This document shows, piece after piece, positions 36,706-49,885 of a stretch of DNA of 64,000 nt (position 1 is the stretch's first letter; each line of letters begins with the position of its first letter). The position numbers and the translations under genes were made by a program. The stretch lies in assembly GCA_019925795.1 (NCBI GenBank), contig CM034314.1, positions 80,224,780 through 80,288,779 of the forward strand, written 5' to 3'. Source of the DNA: Dendrobium chrysotoxum (lineage: Eukaryota; Streptophyta; Magnoliopsida; Asparagales; Orchidaceae). The notes under the pieces are model-generated. The model ran no database searches. It was not told the DNA's origin and worked only from the letters and a program-made list of their open reading frames with translations.

Positions 36706-38100
36706 CTCTCATCTTCCACTATAGTGGGCATATGTTGATAGGGTCTCTTAAAACATTTATGCATTGTCTCATTATTCTTCATTCTCCTTTTACAGCATCT
36801 CTTATCTCCTCACGAGTTGAACTCTTCCCCTTCGTCATAGAGTAAATCAACCCGTAGGCTCACCCTTCCTCCTTTCCCTCTTCTATGAATGAAAAGGAAG
36901 CATAGCCTAATCTAATTCACTCCCCTCACAAACAATTTCTTATAGATTGCAGTCACCTTACTGTATCAAGAGGGAGAATTATAGAAATTGACTCTATGTT
37001 TTGATGTTTAGTGTGCAATGAATTGCATAAGATCTATTACCCAGAATATACCCTTATTTGATCAAATAGATATGGGTAGACCATGTCACAACATGGATAT
37101 CTCAACCAATGTTTTTCGCATAGGCTAGGAGATTAATGTGGTGCATTGATCTAAATGATTATATATTAGGGCTCAAGACATCTCAAAATCTAGGCCTTAT
37201 GTGAATCATGATGCAAACTTATAGGATGTATGCATGGATTATAAAATCCTATCTCAATATATGTGCCTAGGATAGCAAGAGGTAAAATTTGAGACCTCTT
37301 ATCTTATGTGAAGAGCTGGATGGCTATATGTTGATCTCTCAAATAGGGTTGCAAGCATGAAGGCTTTCCGAACATACCCTCTCAACTAGGGTTGGGTGAG
37401 GGACCACATGACAAAGACATCCTCTTAGTTAAAATTTCTTGGAGTGTGGGCATAAAAGAACTCTTTCAGTTAAGATTTTGCAGCTTGCTTGATAAACAAT
37501 GATAGAAAGACTTTAGCATTGACTAGTAGTGTCAAGAATGATTTTTGGCCATCATTATCATCTTGGAGATCGGCATTGTACTATGAAGTAAAGCAATTAA
37601 GTTCTTTGTGGTTCTTAATGATTAAGAGCTACATAATTTTTATAGCTATTTTTTTTAGTGGATCAGACCTTGTCTCCTCTTCCACAGGCGAAGGCTTTGT
37701 AAAAGCTAAACCAAGTAAATCTCGGTGTCTCATGCTCTCTATGTTGTCTGATGGTTTTTGTATTATGTTGTAGTGTATCGTACCACAATCATATAGGTAA
37801 TTATGCATTCGAGTTTTGGTGTTCCATTATAACAACTACAACAACAGCAATAGCATATCAACATCAGCAAAAAATATGACGACAAAAAAAAATCATAGGA
37901 ATAGTAACATATTAATAAAGCACTAGCGACAAGTATGGTGACCGAATAGGATAAGGAGACGAAACAAGATGCATATTTTTTAATTTAACAAAATCAATTG
38001 CAAAATAAGAAGTGATGATTCAAAATCATAACAAATCATAGATACTAGCATTTATTCTGTCAATTTTATTGTTGTTTAATAAATATAGTCCTTTTAATTA
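36706..38100. other. DnaJ intron 1, possible upstream part of an LTR
   Basis: No gene is seen. Part of it may belong to the 5' LTR of the element ending near 38,393, but no LTR start was identified. Confidence 0.35.
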
Positions 38101-38290
38101 CTTTTAATATTTTAACCTTATGCAAAAGGACCATCTTCTATTTTAAGGGTTCCTTCATATTGTATTCCAAAATATACTTTGATTATTGAATAAAAATGAT
38201 GATTATCTGTCTAAATCCTAGCTTCTATCATTGACTTACACCTCCCTATCTCCCCTTTCTTTCAAAGTCTCTCACTTGGCCATTATATGT

Positions 38291-38345
38291 CTCTCTCTCT
38301 CTCTATCTATCTACCTATCTATCTATCTATCTCTCTCTCTCTCAA
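38291..38345. repeat. (CT)n/(CTAT)n microsatellite
   Basis: CTCTCTCTCTCTATCTATCT and related units run through 38,345. A second CT-rich stretch is at 41,272-41,300 in the matching position of the other LTR part. Confidence 0.9.
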
Positions 38346-40236
38346 CCTATTGCAATAACAAAAAAGTAAAGCTCAAATCCTCAATTACTTCCCATAAATG
38401 TTATCAAAGCTATGTAGGACATTATGAAGAAGACTTCACTTCTTCCTTGTGAGGTCTTCTACGACAAAGGTACTTCCACCAAATCATCTTAATTCTCAAC
38501 TTCCAAGAATTTCACCACCTCCTCTTATAAATCGCTCCTTTCCTAAAAATTGAAACTTCAACCCTATTTTCACTATGTTGTGGTTTACTCTTGATATTAT
38601 TAATTATCTTCAATATGAGTATAGTTGTTTTGCTTTTTTATGCATGTCACTCTTATTCTTTTGTTATGCATCCCACCACCACCTCCATCAACCTCTTATC
38701 TTAAGAATAATACCCCCCACTACACCCAAGGCTTTCCCAGTAGCAGCAACCTCTCAACTTAGTGCACCCAAGCCCTAAGTAATCCCGTCAAGGTTTAGCC
38801 CCCTCTTCTCCCACTATGGATGGATTACTTTCATAATATCCTTCCTAATTCACATAAATCTCTTTCCATTAACTCTAGCAAAATCTTTACATAGTTGCGA
38901 AAGTTGAAATTTCTATGACATCACACAAAATCTTTTCAAAACATATAAAATCAAATAATTCCTATAAAACCATGTCATAATATTTCATTAACACCTTTTC
39001 CAAACCTTTCATAATGCATTTATTCCACAGCATATCACTTCCATTTTTTCATGCCTCCAATTTTCCATAATATCCTATCTCCACTTAGCACCATTTACAT
39101 TTCATGTCTTCAATATTCCTTAGTATCTTATTTCCACTTATCATCTAAGACTTCTTGTATTTGAAATACAAATTGATGCCACCTCTCCTCAACTTTATTC
39201 TTAAGTAGAGCTACCCTGTTAATCCCCTCTTAATATCCCATAACATTTTTGCATTCCATAGTAGCAAAAGCTCATTATTTTCCTTCTACAGCAGTAACAG
39301 CACAATGCCCCCAATTAACAAGCCTATACCTCACCAATAAAGAATAATTCTAACAGATTTCCTAAAATGCATGAGCCTATTTAGCATTACTGCATTAAAA
39401 AACAAATATATCTAGCATATTCAGACCATTTATGTTCATTAGCAACCAAACCACCAAGAACATGCATAAACCGTTGTTCCAGCAGCTCAAAATCCTCCTA
39501 CTTTCATGCGAAAATATTGTACCAGAAAATCTAATATTGGACGTTGAAACCCATTGTTGTTGTTGCAATTACATTCCCTTTTCCCTTCCTAAATTATAAT
39601 CTCATATGCTTTTGTTTCCTGTTGTCGCAATCCAAAAAGGCTAGTTTCTATCCTGCCCCCCATCAACAAGAACCAACACCTACCGACCATAGGCAAATCC
39701 TACAAAACAGTTCAAAGAACCACTTTAACAACAACCCAACCCTCTGTCATCCAACATGCCAAATATGTTACATAAGTTCTATAAAATATGCTATCAAACC
39801 ACATAATCAAAGGCTAACAAAATATGACTAACTATGGTTACTATAGACGTTCATTATCATATTAGAATCCTAGTTTGCATGAAATCAATACATAAATTAA
39901 AAAAATAGTAAGATAACTATGATTGCCAATCTTCAATTAAACCAAATCCCATATCCTAACATCAGCGCATAAATGGGATAGGAGAGAAGCACTTGCCGTA
40001 AGTAACATAATTTGAATGAATTAAAATCACATGTTACATCCATTCCATTAATCCTACAAGTACAGCCAGCTTCATAGGATCAATATCACATGTAATGGTT
40101 GTGTTATCCCTTCCTTTATAAGGATGGCTCTTTTTATTATGTCGATGAGCCTATATATGTGATGGCTTTAATAGTAATGATGCTTATTAGTTGCATGAAT
40201 ATGAGGCATGATGCATGCTTAAGCTTGAGCCTACAA

Positions 40237-40706
40237 AACTTGAACACAACAACAAGCCATTATCCCACCATGTAAGGTCAGCTACATAAATCATTTTTCT
40301 CTCTTGTGTCATGTTAATACTCAAATTCTCATTTAAATCTAATAAAAAAATATCATTTCTAATATTTTAACCAGATCTTTTTAGGTCTACCACTACCTTT
40401 CTTAACATTAGTCAAATCTAATACATCTACTCTTCTAATCAGGTCATCAAAAGGTCGACATTTTATGTGTCCAAACCATCTAAGGAGACTCTCTCAAATC
40501 TCATCTGCCACTGAAGCTACTCCAACCTTTTCACATATATACGCGTTTCATATTTTGTCTCTAAGAGTGAAGCCACTCATCCACCTGAGCATCCTCATCT
40601 CTACAGCACTTAATTTTAAGCTTCTCTTTTAATGGCCAACATTCTGCGCCATAAAGCATTGCAAGTCTCACCACCATCTTATAGAATTTTCCCTGCATAA
40701 CTTGAA
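40237..40706 (-). mobile_element. RTE-type LINE, 3' fragment
   Basis: The sequence matches the 3' ends of the copies at 3.5 and 20.4 kb (for example TAATGGCCAACATTCTG and GGTCTACC-CTACCTTTCTTAAC) and starts with a short AAC tail at about 40,244. It is flanked by AACTTGAA at 40,237-40,244 and 40,699-40,706, a candidate 8-base duplication. It is 5'-truncated, degenerate, and inserted within the LTR retroelement. Confidence 0.82.
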
Positions 40707-41949
40707 TGAGAGCAACAAATAATTGTTAATTGTTGTTCGCTTGCATATTAAGACTCCATCAACATCACTAGTATATGTTGATTGCATTGGCTTCATCCTA
40801 CCATTGTTACTACCTATTGTCTATAATTTGTTAATTAGCTCATAGCAATAGTTGTGTAATATATGTTAGCATCTTAAGACAAGACCTTCTGATCTAATTA
40901 CTAAAGCTCATTTTGGAGAGACCTGGATTAAGCCAATTCCACCTCCTCTCCAGCCAGGAACACCTCTTTAATATTTTAGAGAATGGTTTTTTTGTACTAT
41001 GGGGAAATGATGCAAGATAATCACAAGTAATTGATCCTTCTCAGCTCAAATCATTAAAAGAACCATGGATTATAAGTGCTATTGATGTAGGTTTGTCATG
41101 TGTCATTTACTCATTTAATAAGGACAAGAATGTTCTTATATGAATTCTTTTGATGTTCTAATCTTTATGTGACAAGATCGTCTTCCATAAAAAGGGTGCC
41201 TTGGAGTTGTATTTTGAAATATGCATTGATTATTGAAAACTATGATGATTGCTCTCTCCAAATGCTAGCTTCTCTCTCTCTCTCCCCCCCCCTCTCTCTT
41301 CTACCTTTCAACCCATCTTTCAAGTTGTTCCCTCTCTCCTCTATCTTTGGGCTTGTCTCTCCAAATCATTACCTCTCTACCTTGCACTTGGAGATCCTAT
41401 TTTTCCTCTATTACGGAGGCCCTTCACCCCCTTTCTGTTCAATTCTGCATTCTAAAAGCGTTTATCTGCAATCGAAGCTGCATTTCAACTGATTCTCCAT
41501 CAAATTAGCAATAGAAAAACATCGTTCTCCTTACAGCTACATCATAAATTATATATAAGAATGAGCATCGCTGAACCTCCCACTAGGCAGCCTAAATTAC
41601 CCAGTCTCCTCTAGAATATACACAAGAACCCCGGATTTAACAATGCGAATTCTAAGACAAGTGCTTACGAAGCGCCCATCAAATGCAATTCTAATAAGGA
41701 CGCATGACCTTACCAAACATATATCAATCCTAAAGTCTCAACTTAATCCATGAAATGACTGAAATACACGCCCCACAGCCCAGCGGCACACCGGGTAGCT
41801 TTTGAACAGTGCAAGTGCAAGAGGAGTGGACCTTAAGCGTCGAGGGCAGGGAATAGGACAAGAAGGAAGAGAACGAGAAGAAAAAAGGAGAAAACATTCG
41901 ATAAGAATGGTATGCAGGTGCGAGAAAGGCGCGGAAGTGGAGAACTAAC

Positions 41950-42038
41950 CTTCCCTGGCGAAGCCCAGCCTTCCGATTTGAGGAGGCGATGCTACTGGAA
42001 CGAGGGCTTGGGATAACCAGATAAGAGAGACGACAGGG
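41950..42038 (-). other. DJA6: DnaJ gene exon 1, 5'UTR (non-coding)
   Basis: On the minus strand a CT-rich leader lies just downstream of a TATA box and ends in a consensus donor, GGGAAG|GTTAGT, at 41,950. The leader has no ATG continuous with the coding frame; splicing to the acceptor at 32,224 would place the start codon directly after the junction (AAG|ATGG, a good initiation context). The transcription start is inferred at about 30 bases from the TATA box, so the upper end is approximate. A further 5'UTR exon inside intron 1 cannot be excluded. It could instead be the first exon of another minus-strand gene, but no other coding exon was seen. Confidence 0.55.
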
Positions 42039-42063
42039 CTTGTAAAGACTAAAGAACGACGCA

Positions 42064-42071
42064 TTATATAA
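42064..42071 (-). promoter_or_regulatory. TATA box of the DnaJ gene
   Basis: The minus strand reads CCCTTATATAATGC, a strong plant TATA box, 26-30 bases upstream of a pyrimidine-rich leader that ends in a splice donor. The flanking 200 bases (41,800-42,060) are clearly less AT-rich than the surroundings, as expected of a plant promoter and first exon. Confidence 0.55.
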
Positions 42072-42079
42072 GGGTAATT

Positions 42080-43200
42080 ATTTATTTTTAGAAAGTAGTT
42101 TTTAGGGTAATTTTCCCAAAAGAAAAAAAATTTAGGGTAATTAAAAATAAAAATTCCTCTTTCTACTCATTAAATAATTATTTTCACCATCAATTTATAT
42201 ATAAAACATCAAAAAACTGTGTTGGCAAATCACTTTTGTCTTATATTAATTATACTTCTTGTATTATATGCCCAATATTAAAGCAATAAGATACTACATA
42301 TTAAATTATTAGTATAAATATTAGATAAAAATTTTATATAAATAAGGCCCAAAACTTTTAATATATATTAAATAATATAAATATATGGTGAATTTTATAC
42401 ATATAATTATGAATTTCACAACCCATGTTAAACGGATGATCATGATTTGATCATATGAAATAATTGATGGGTTTATACAAGTTCTGTAGTTGCACCTACT
42501 AGTAATACTATACAAAAGCATGCAAATCAATGTAAATGCATGAAATCATAGGTGCCTATTAATATATCCTAAAAAAATTATGTTATTTTTTCAATTATAT
42601 TGAGGATCTTAAAGTATGTAGGGAGCTCCTCACATGGATTTATATGATTATGCAAATCCAAATGAATTTTGACACCGATAAAAAGATCCAATCTCCTCGA
42701 TCAAAATAAGAAAATACTCTTGGGGTCTTCTTATTACAAAAATAGCTTTGAATTTTCTCCATTTAATATTGTATTGAAATGTGGATATCCGTTGTAACTA
42801 CTCCTTTTAAGATGACTAATAATATTCCAAATTCTTGAAGGACTTAGCATCATGTAATTTCATCTGACTTTTATGATGCTTAAATTTAATACAGGTGAGA
42901 TAACCTTGACGTATTGATTTCACAAGCCCGAGTGGATCCACTAACCTAAAAGGTGCACTCACCGCTAAATTCATAAATCCTTATGGTGGTTCTCTTTCCC
43001 GTGAACAAAATAATGTTATAGCATCTTAATATACTATGCAACAAAATCATGATCTACATGATTATTGTGATGTTCCAAAATCTAATTTGAAAGATTTGCC
43101 TATTTTAAATCTTCTCATCATTTATTAAAGCCACTAATAGGCATCCATATTAAAGCAATAGAAAAATATTTCACTTATACAATATAAACACCAACATACA
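42080..43200. other. Intergenic, upstream of the DnaJ promoter, no recognised feature
   Basis: Very AT-rich sequence. No coding motif or transposon end was seen. Confidence 0.5.
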
Positions 43201-43207
43201 TTTCTAT

Positions 43208-43270
<63 letters not shown>
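43208..43270. repeat. (CA)n(TA)n microsatellite
   Basis: A CA repeat (43,208-43,229) runs directly into a TA repeat (43,230-43,270). Confidence 0.95.
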
Positions 43271-43273
<3 letters not shown>

Positions 43274-43565
43274 CATACAATAGTCATGATTACAAGACAT
43301 TCATTTTATATACCACTCCTGACCAATCATGGTTAAAATAATAAATACAATAACAAGATTTACAAACCTAAACCAACAACAAAATAGCCTCACTCAACCG
43401 CTCATTACTCTTCCCTAAAATAATGTAAAAATCTCATAATGAGCCAACAGGATATGAGGTTACCAAACCTACAACTACAGTCAATGTAAGGAAGCAGAAA
43501 TGATATGTATGTGTTCATTCATATCATATCAGTATAAACATGTACCACTAAGAACTTGAGGTGAG

Positions 43566-43668
<103 letters not shown>

Positions 43669-43754
43669 TTATATATTATTTATTGTATTTAAATTTTAGT
43701 AAAAATATGTTATTTAGTTGTGTTTGCACAAGAAATGTTAAGAAATTAAAGTGT

Positions 43755-44243
43755 TAACAGCGCCGCGGTGCCAACTTATATAACGTTACAGCACTGAGTT
43801 CAATCAAGTTGAGCCGCCCATTGCAGACGTTGCAGTGCTAGTCTTCTCTATTTATAAGTGCCGCCACAATACCATAGTCTGCACCGCGATGTTACACAGT
43901 AGTGTCAGGTGTTTCGGGAAAATGAATGCCGCAATGCCATGCCTTTCAACGCCTCAGCGTTGGATTCTCCATTCAAGCGACCAAAAAGAGGAGCCACGCG
44001 GACTCAACAAAAAGACTTGTCATTTCAATTAGTAACTGTGCAATGTCAACCAACGCTGCAGCGGAGCAAACTTTACAGCGCCGAGGGGTTAGTTCCTTTT
44101 TTATCGTTGCAGCGCCACCTTGTCAAGAGCTTCGGCGCTTGAACCTGGCCCTGTAATTATTATAAATAGTTTTTCAGTCCTGCTATTTAGAGAGTTTTGT
44201 TACTTGAGTAAATTCTTGTAATTTTTATGTGTTTCTTTAGTGC
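43755..44243 (+). promoter_or_regulatory. GC-rich GCAGCGCC-word region with a TATA box, LTR-like
   Basis: Bases 43,755-44,145 contain many copies of words such as CAGCGCC, TTGCAGCGC and TGCAGTGCT, in sharp contrast to the flanks. They are followed by TATTATAAATAGTTTT (about 44,158), a good plant TATA box, and a pyrimidine-rich leader. Similar words occur inside the gypsy-type LTR at 48,950-49,115. It looks like the U3/promoter part of a retroelement LTR into which the hAT MITE later inserted; its borders are not defined. Confidence 0.4.
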
Positions 44244-44854
44244 CCCCTTAGTAGGGCTGCAAGTGAACCAAACGTTCGACGAGCTACTCGATGCTCGGTT
44301 CGATTAAAGCTCGTTTGTGATCGTTTAGCTAACTAAACAAACAAACTTGAACAATATTTTAAATACTCAATCCTTAAATAAACAAGTTTGAACACTAATG
44401 TGTTCGGTTCATTTATGTTCGCGAACAAAATCATTTGAAGTTCGTGAACAAGCTCGACATTAAGCTCGATAAAAAGCTCGATTCGTGAGGTTGACTGTGA
44501 CATTCAGTAGTTCATTAAGGAAGAAAATCCAGTAGTTCATTTTGATTGCTTAGAATAGTGGAAGGCTAACTTCATATTATTGTTTGTTCAATAGATTATT
44601 TGCTAAATATGTTCATGAACATAGCTCGTTAAGACTTGTTTGTTTAAAGCTCGATAAGCACTAAATGAACCAAACATGAACCGAACATGAACCAAACATG
44701 AACACCCTTAAATTAAATGAACCAAACATGAACACAAACAATAAAGCTCGAATCAAACACGAACCAAACTTGAACAGGTTAATGATAAACGAACTCAAAC
44801 ATGAACACTCATATACTCGGCTCGGCTCGGTTCGTTTGCAGCCCTACCCCTTAG
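44244..44854. mobile_element. hAT-superfamily MITE, 595 bp, with 8-bp target-site duplication
   Basis: The element 44,252-44,846 has inverted ends TAGGGCTGCAAGTGAACC and (reverse-complemented) TAGGGCTGCAAACGAACC. It is flanked by exact CCCCTTAG at 44,244-44,251 and 44,847-44,854. The TAGGGNTGCAA terminus and 8-base duplication are diagnostic of hAT. The interior is made of AGCTCG, GAACAAGCTCG and AACATGAACC words without transposase. Confidence 0.93.
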
Positions 44855-47165
44855 AGTAAAGTATAAGGGAGGCTAGAGAAGGGAAAAATATTTTTCTGGC
44901 GGAGATCTTCTTTTGTTTGTGTAAGCAACTCTGTGATTAGTGGAAGGAGTGTGGAGAAGATCATTTAATCATTTCAGGTGATAAATTTCTTATTACTTCT
45001 TTTATATATTTTCTTTCAATGAATAAAACAAAGATGGGTTTGCTTGTTATTTGCTCCATATTTGACTAATTCTCTAGTTTTAGGCTAATAATATTGAAAG
45101 CATAGTATGTACTAATGTCAACTCTTGTGCTTTAATGAATGTATTGATATTTTCAATATCTTCCCAACTTCATTTAATGCATACAACGTTCATATGTGTA
45201 GTTAAATTATAGTGTGATGTATATCATCGATGGAGGAATACTGGAACAATTAGGAATATTGAAATGAAATATTGATATGCATATACATAAGATGTTTGAA
45301 TATTCTAGCTTCAATAGATATAGTAAAATTGTAGGAAGGACTTAAACCTTTCTTTTCACCTATATAAGCTCAATTGAAATATAGGGATGCATATGCTCTG
45401 ATCCACATCTACAATTAAGAGTCTCATTATAAAAACTATGTTATTTACATTTATTTGTCCAAAATATTTTATTATCATAAGTATCAAAAATCTTTTTGTA
45501 TGTCTTTATTTTCTTTTAGTGACAAAAACTTCAAACATCATTTTAGTTTTCAGTAGGATAAGTTGTTCATTTGAAATAAACAGTAGTAGTTAAGTTATAA
45601 TTTAACAAAGCACTTTCTTATGGGTTCAACACTTAAATCTTTTACTTTATTACTTAATTTGGCATGTATACTTGCGTAATTTAGTGGGCTATTACTAATT
45701 TTATATCAAAAAAATTTTAAGCATATTTCAAACTCAACGAGTCTTATATTAGCTCGCCACAAGCCCCCAACCCACCCCCCCCCCCCCCCCCCCACACACA
45801 CACACAAACACAGACACACACCAATTAGTAACCAGTGATCAATAATCGTATAAAGAACCAATATGAATAATATCAATATTCTATCAATTACCAGACATAT
45901 CTATATCAATATTCTATACCCTATAAATCATATGATATCTTCATTGCTTATAAGGGAATTTTTAGAGGATTTTTTATTGAGTTAATTTTTGATAGCACAT
46001 TCACAATCTCAATCCATACTCTCAAATTTTTACCTGAAGAATCATTTGTCCTCTTCCTACTCCCATCTCTTCTTCTATTTTCATTTAAAATATAAATATT
46101 TACATGCTATTTTTTTCTTGGTACATTATCCTTCTTGATACATGTCTCCCAATCATCCATCTTGATATGTCTCCCATTTCAAGAAGACATCAAATAATTT
46201 TGAGGTTATAAGCCACTAGTCACATTTGATTCTAATTAACTTAATGATAAGCAAATTTATATTTTCTATAATTATTTTAATTATTAGTATTTAAAAGTAT
46301 TACATTCTTTCTAACTTTGATTGTTCAAAAGGCGCAAATAAACACTCACTTAACTTAATAAATTAGGATAATATATATAATATGTTTAATAAAAACATAA
46401 ATATATGCAAACAAAGAAGGATAAATATAAAGTGTTAAATTAATTAAATAATAATCAAATAACTAACTATTATTCAACAGAAAAGCAGTATCTCTTATAA
46501 CTTCTAAATTTTTTTCTAATTCCTCATTAAGCTTACTAATTAGTTTAGTTAGGCTTATACATGAGACTTTGGAGTTCAAAAAATATGATGTCAAATTGAA
46601 TCATTAAATATTATATATTACATAAATCAACTCATCTAATTAAAAAAAACTTATTTATTTTATATTAATAATTTATAAAATTGTTTCCTTTTTAATTTTA
46701 TATTTGGACTAAACCAAACAAACTGAATCAAATTGAGATGTATATTTGTAACAAATAGAACTAACCAAAAGTTGAGTTTTTAATTTCACACCAAAATAGA
46801 TCATTTTTGTCTGGTGGCCATTTGATTTGATATGATTAAATTTTAAATTCTGATAAATTTAAACCAAATAAAATCACAAGAGAAATATTCATAGTCACTA
46901 CTTGATTGACCTAAAGTGCCATGAAGATTGAATATCTTAAGAAAGTGTAAGCGAATTCTTATTATAATGTGAAGGGCTTACAAAATCTCATTTTTATAAG
47001 TACCTTTCTAACAACATGAGAGCATCAAATTGTATCAAAAATCTCCAATAATGTCAATTGTCATCAAGCATTTCAAGCATTCTAAGAAAGTTTCATTATA
47101 TATTTCCATTTATTATAAGATGGTAGAAAAGGCGAAGTAAACATTCAAGTTTAAATGGGAGAATT
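44855..47165. other. Intergenic, AT-rich, with a C19 run
   Basis: Bases 44,855-45,000 continue the leader-like sequence interrupted by the MITE. A run of 19 C (45,775-45,793) precedes a short (CA)n repeat. Nothing else is recognisable. Confidence 0.45.
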
Positions 47166-49150
47166 TGTAATGTCCCAAGATTAAATTTGGAATTATTATT
47201 CCTTTTATCTTTTAAAATTATCACCAGAGCTATCTGTTTCTCTCTTATCAATAATAGAATCATATATCAACAAAATAAATTATATTAATCAAAACATCCA
47301 TATGCATCTATATTCATTGACCCAAAAATCATATACAATACTCATAAATTATACAATTATAATCTATCATCACCAGTCTTGAGTACAAAATATAGCTAGA
47401 AGATAGAAAGAAATAAACTAATAGTAAACTTGGAGAATCCTAATCTGATCAATCTCACACACATAATCATCTGTCCTGCCATGAAATCATTTAAATCACA
47501 CTAATGAGTTGAATAGTACAGCAGGTCACTAAAATCCTATAACCAAATTCAAAATACGGTAAAGAAATATTATGCATATCATCAATCAATTCATATTAGT
47601 AATAGTCATATGATCAAGAATTAATACAAAAATAGTAAAACTCACATACCGTAGTAGTAGAATCTATAAATAATAAAATAGTATGGCATGGAAGCCAGTA
47701 AACCAGTACAGTGGGAAAACCAGTAAACTAATATGAGTGTCAAATCAATAAAACAGTCATCATTTTAGTATCATCAATCAATGAAACAATCATTTAAAGC
47801 GGTAAAACTCAGATCAATGCAATGAAATCTTATAATGATGTAAATATACTATCCAATCAATCTATATCAGTATAAAATCAATATTATAATCATATACTCA
47901 GTATGTCACGTGCTCAGTATCAGTATAATAAACCAGTATCAATAATCAGTATAGTGAATCAATAATATTAATAGTAACAGTAGTAGTATCAATAGCATTT
48001 CAGTAACAATATCGGATGCTATATCGATACAAATAAATTCAGTAATAGTAATAGTAAATTAATAATATAACAATAATACATACATTGATAGTAAATCAAT
48101 ACAGTATCAGTAAATCCGTACAGTAATAATAAATCCATAACATATATTTTAATAGTCACACTAAATAAGTATGAAATCTTGATTTAAGTGATATTTTCCC
48201 AATAAGTAGTAATTCACATTAGTATCCCATTGGCTCAATAAACAGAGTTGTCATTCTTTACCTGTAGGTGTAGCAATAACTCTTTATAACTCTCAATCAA
48301 TATGACATGAATCAGTAAAGGATAATACTAAATCACAGTATTTGAAGAAAAGTTCGTCGGCCCACTATCCTGTAGGTCAGTTAGTCTCCAGCCAACACTA
48401 GTGAAACTAGCTTTTACTTGTCCTCCCACATATTATTATCATAGTATTATAACAATAATAACTATCAACTTTTACTCAATCACATACCCATTTTCATTCT
48501 TAATGATTGCATTAACATTATGCTTAAATAAAAATACCCAATTTTTATATAGTGTAAATCATATAAATTTCAATAACTTATATTTTACTCAATGAAATTC
48601 ATAAATGTTGCAGGCAAAATGTCCAGGATAATTAGTACGATAACATATAAAATGTTGTGCTATAAAAGTTCAATAAAGCCAGATAAAATACAATAAAATT
48701 AGTTTTGAGGAGAATTCAGCGATTAAAATCAAAATATTTAAAAATAGAGATAGGATTAAAATCACATACCTTGATCTAAATAATTTTTAAAAAAACAACA
48801 AAGCAATTTGAAGACAAAAATATATATATTTTCCTTTTTCTCTTCTCCTTTCCTCTCCCCTTCTTCTATCCTTTACTCAGCAAGCTAGCGCTGGTTGGGG
48901 AAATGAGGGACAATGAGTGGAAAAAATATTATATAAAATGATTTTTAGTGGGTAGCACCATAGCGCCTCCACTCAGCACTGTAGAGTTGCATGTCAAATC
49001 TTGAATTATTATACAAACAAAGACTTCAATGTCGCGACGACGTTTTCTAGCACCGCTGCGCTTTAGGCCTAACATTGCAGTGCTCAAAGGATTAGCGTCG
49101 TTGCGCTCCAGTTTAAGAAAATTCAGATTTTTTATTTTTAATTATTTTTA
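47166..49150 (-). mobile_element. Ty3-gypsy-type LTR, older relative of the solo LTR at 53.5 kb
   Basis: It begins TGTAATGTCCCAAGATTAAA, and co-linear similarity with 53,461-55,200 continues for over 1.5 kb. Examples are CAATACTCATAAATTATACA versus TAATACTTATGATCTATACA, and the shared block from AATCACAGTATTTGAAG (near 48,336) to the matching segment near 54,480. The right-hand end seen in the 53-kb copy (GGGCTATTACA) is not found, so this copy is truncated or rearranged beyond about 49,150. Bases 48,950-49,115 contain GC-rich words like those at 43.8 kb. By comparison the LTR is read on the minus strand. Confidence 0.65.
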
Positions 49151-49820
49151 GAAATTTGGGTTTTTATAGGAATGAAAGTTTAGGGAGATGATGCATAAAT
49201 TATAGCAGCTAAATTCAAGGAAAAAAAGAAATAATAAAAAAAGGAGAAAGAAATATTCAAACCCTTAATGCTCCTTATTAAGACTTATATTAATTTTTAA
49301 TGTTGAAGCTAGAGACCAACGAGTCACCTACCCTAGATTAAATTTTTATTTTTTATCTTTAAGTATAGCTTGAGCATTTTCTGACTCAAAAAATCAAATG
49401 AAATTAAAAAAAAATATTGGTTTGATTTCAACTTTCATAAATTTTTTTCTGGGTTAAGATCTCAAACTTTCTACAACATTAAGCATAACTTTTTATGCAA
49501 ATTATGAATATTAAAGCACTTAAAGAAGCTAAATTAATTGCACGTTATAGCTTAAAGAATTATTTTGGTAACCAAACTCAATTTGAGTGAGAAATTTATA
49601 ATCAAAACAAGTTATGATTATTAATGATATAAGAAAATGTCTAAAGTTAAGTGTGGTTAGAGATTAATTGGTCAATTAGCTTGAATCAAGCTAGCAAAAA
49701 TTGGTTTAGTAAACCATATTGCCACTTCTTCTTCCTTACACATGTTACAGTCCAAACTCTTAACTATCGAGATATTATACGCTTTGGCCTAAGAGCCTCA
49801 CGGTTTTACCTTATTGGTGT

Positions 49821-49885
49821 AACTTCCCAGTAGGTCATCCATCCCAAAATTGCTCTGGGATGAGCGCGCTTAACTGCGGAGTTTC
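49821..49885 (-). promoter_or_regulatory. 5S rRNA-like internal promoter in Cassandra LTR (copy 1)
   Basis: On the minus strand, CTCCGCAGTTAAGCGCGCT contains a 5S A box and GGGATGGATGACCTACTGGG a C box, as in plant 5S genes. The middle is altered, so this is not a functional 5S rRNA gene but could recruit TFIIIA and Pol III. Confidence 0.8.

Larger units (their letters stand above)
38105..41502 (+). mobile_element. Decayed LTR retroelement (LTR 3' parts and primer-binding site)
   Basis: Bases 38,105-38,393 and 41,160-41,502 are related. Both have an A/T-rich stretch with TTGTATTYYRAAATATRC and TTGATTATTGAA, then ATGATGATT, CTAGCTTCT and a CT-rich run, as in the R/U5 part of a plant LTR. Just after the first copy, AAATGTTATCAAAGCTATG resembles the initiator-Met tRNA primer-binding site with two changes. 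Between them lies degenerate sequence, a Pro-rich frame near 38,660-38,780 and a later RTE LINE insertion. LTR starts, polyprotein domains and target duplications were not found. Confidence 0.4.

Noticed and set aside
37830..37870. CAACTACAACAACAGCAA run as another LINE tail
   Set aside because: The adjoining sequence does not match the RTE 3' end (no ATCAAACCTTTATCCCACTA-like sequence).
49821..49885. Possible functional 5S rRNA gene
   Set aside because: Only the A- and C-box halves match; the middle is altered, and it sits inside an LTR with PBS and PPT, which identifies Cassandra.
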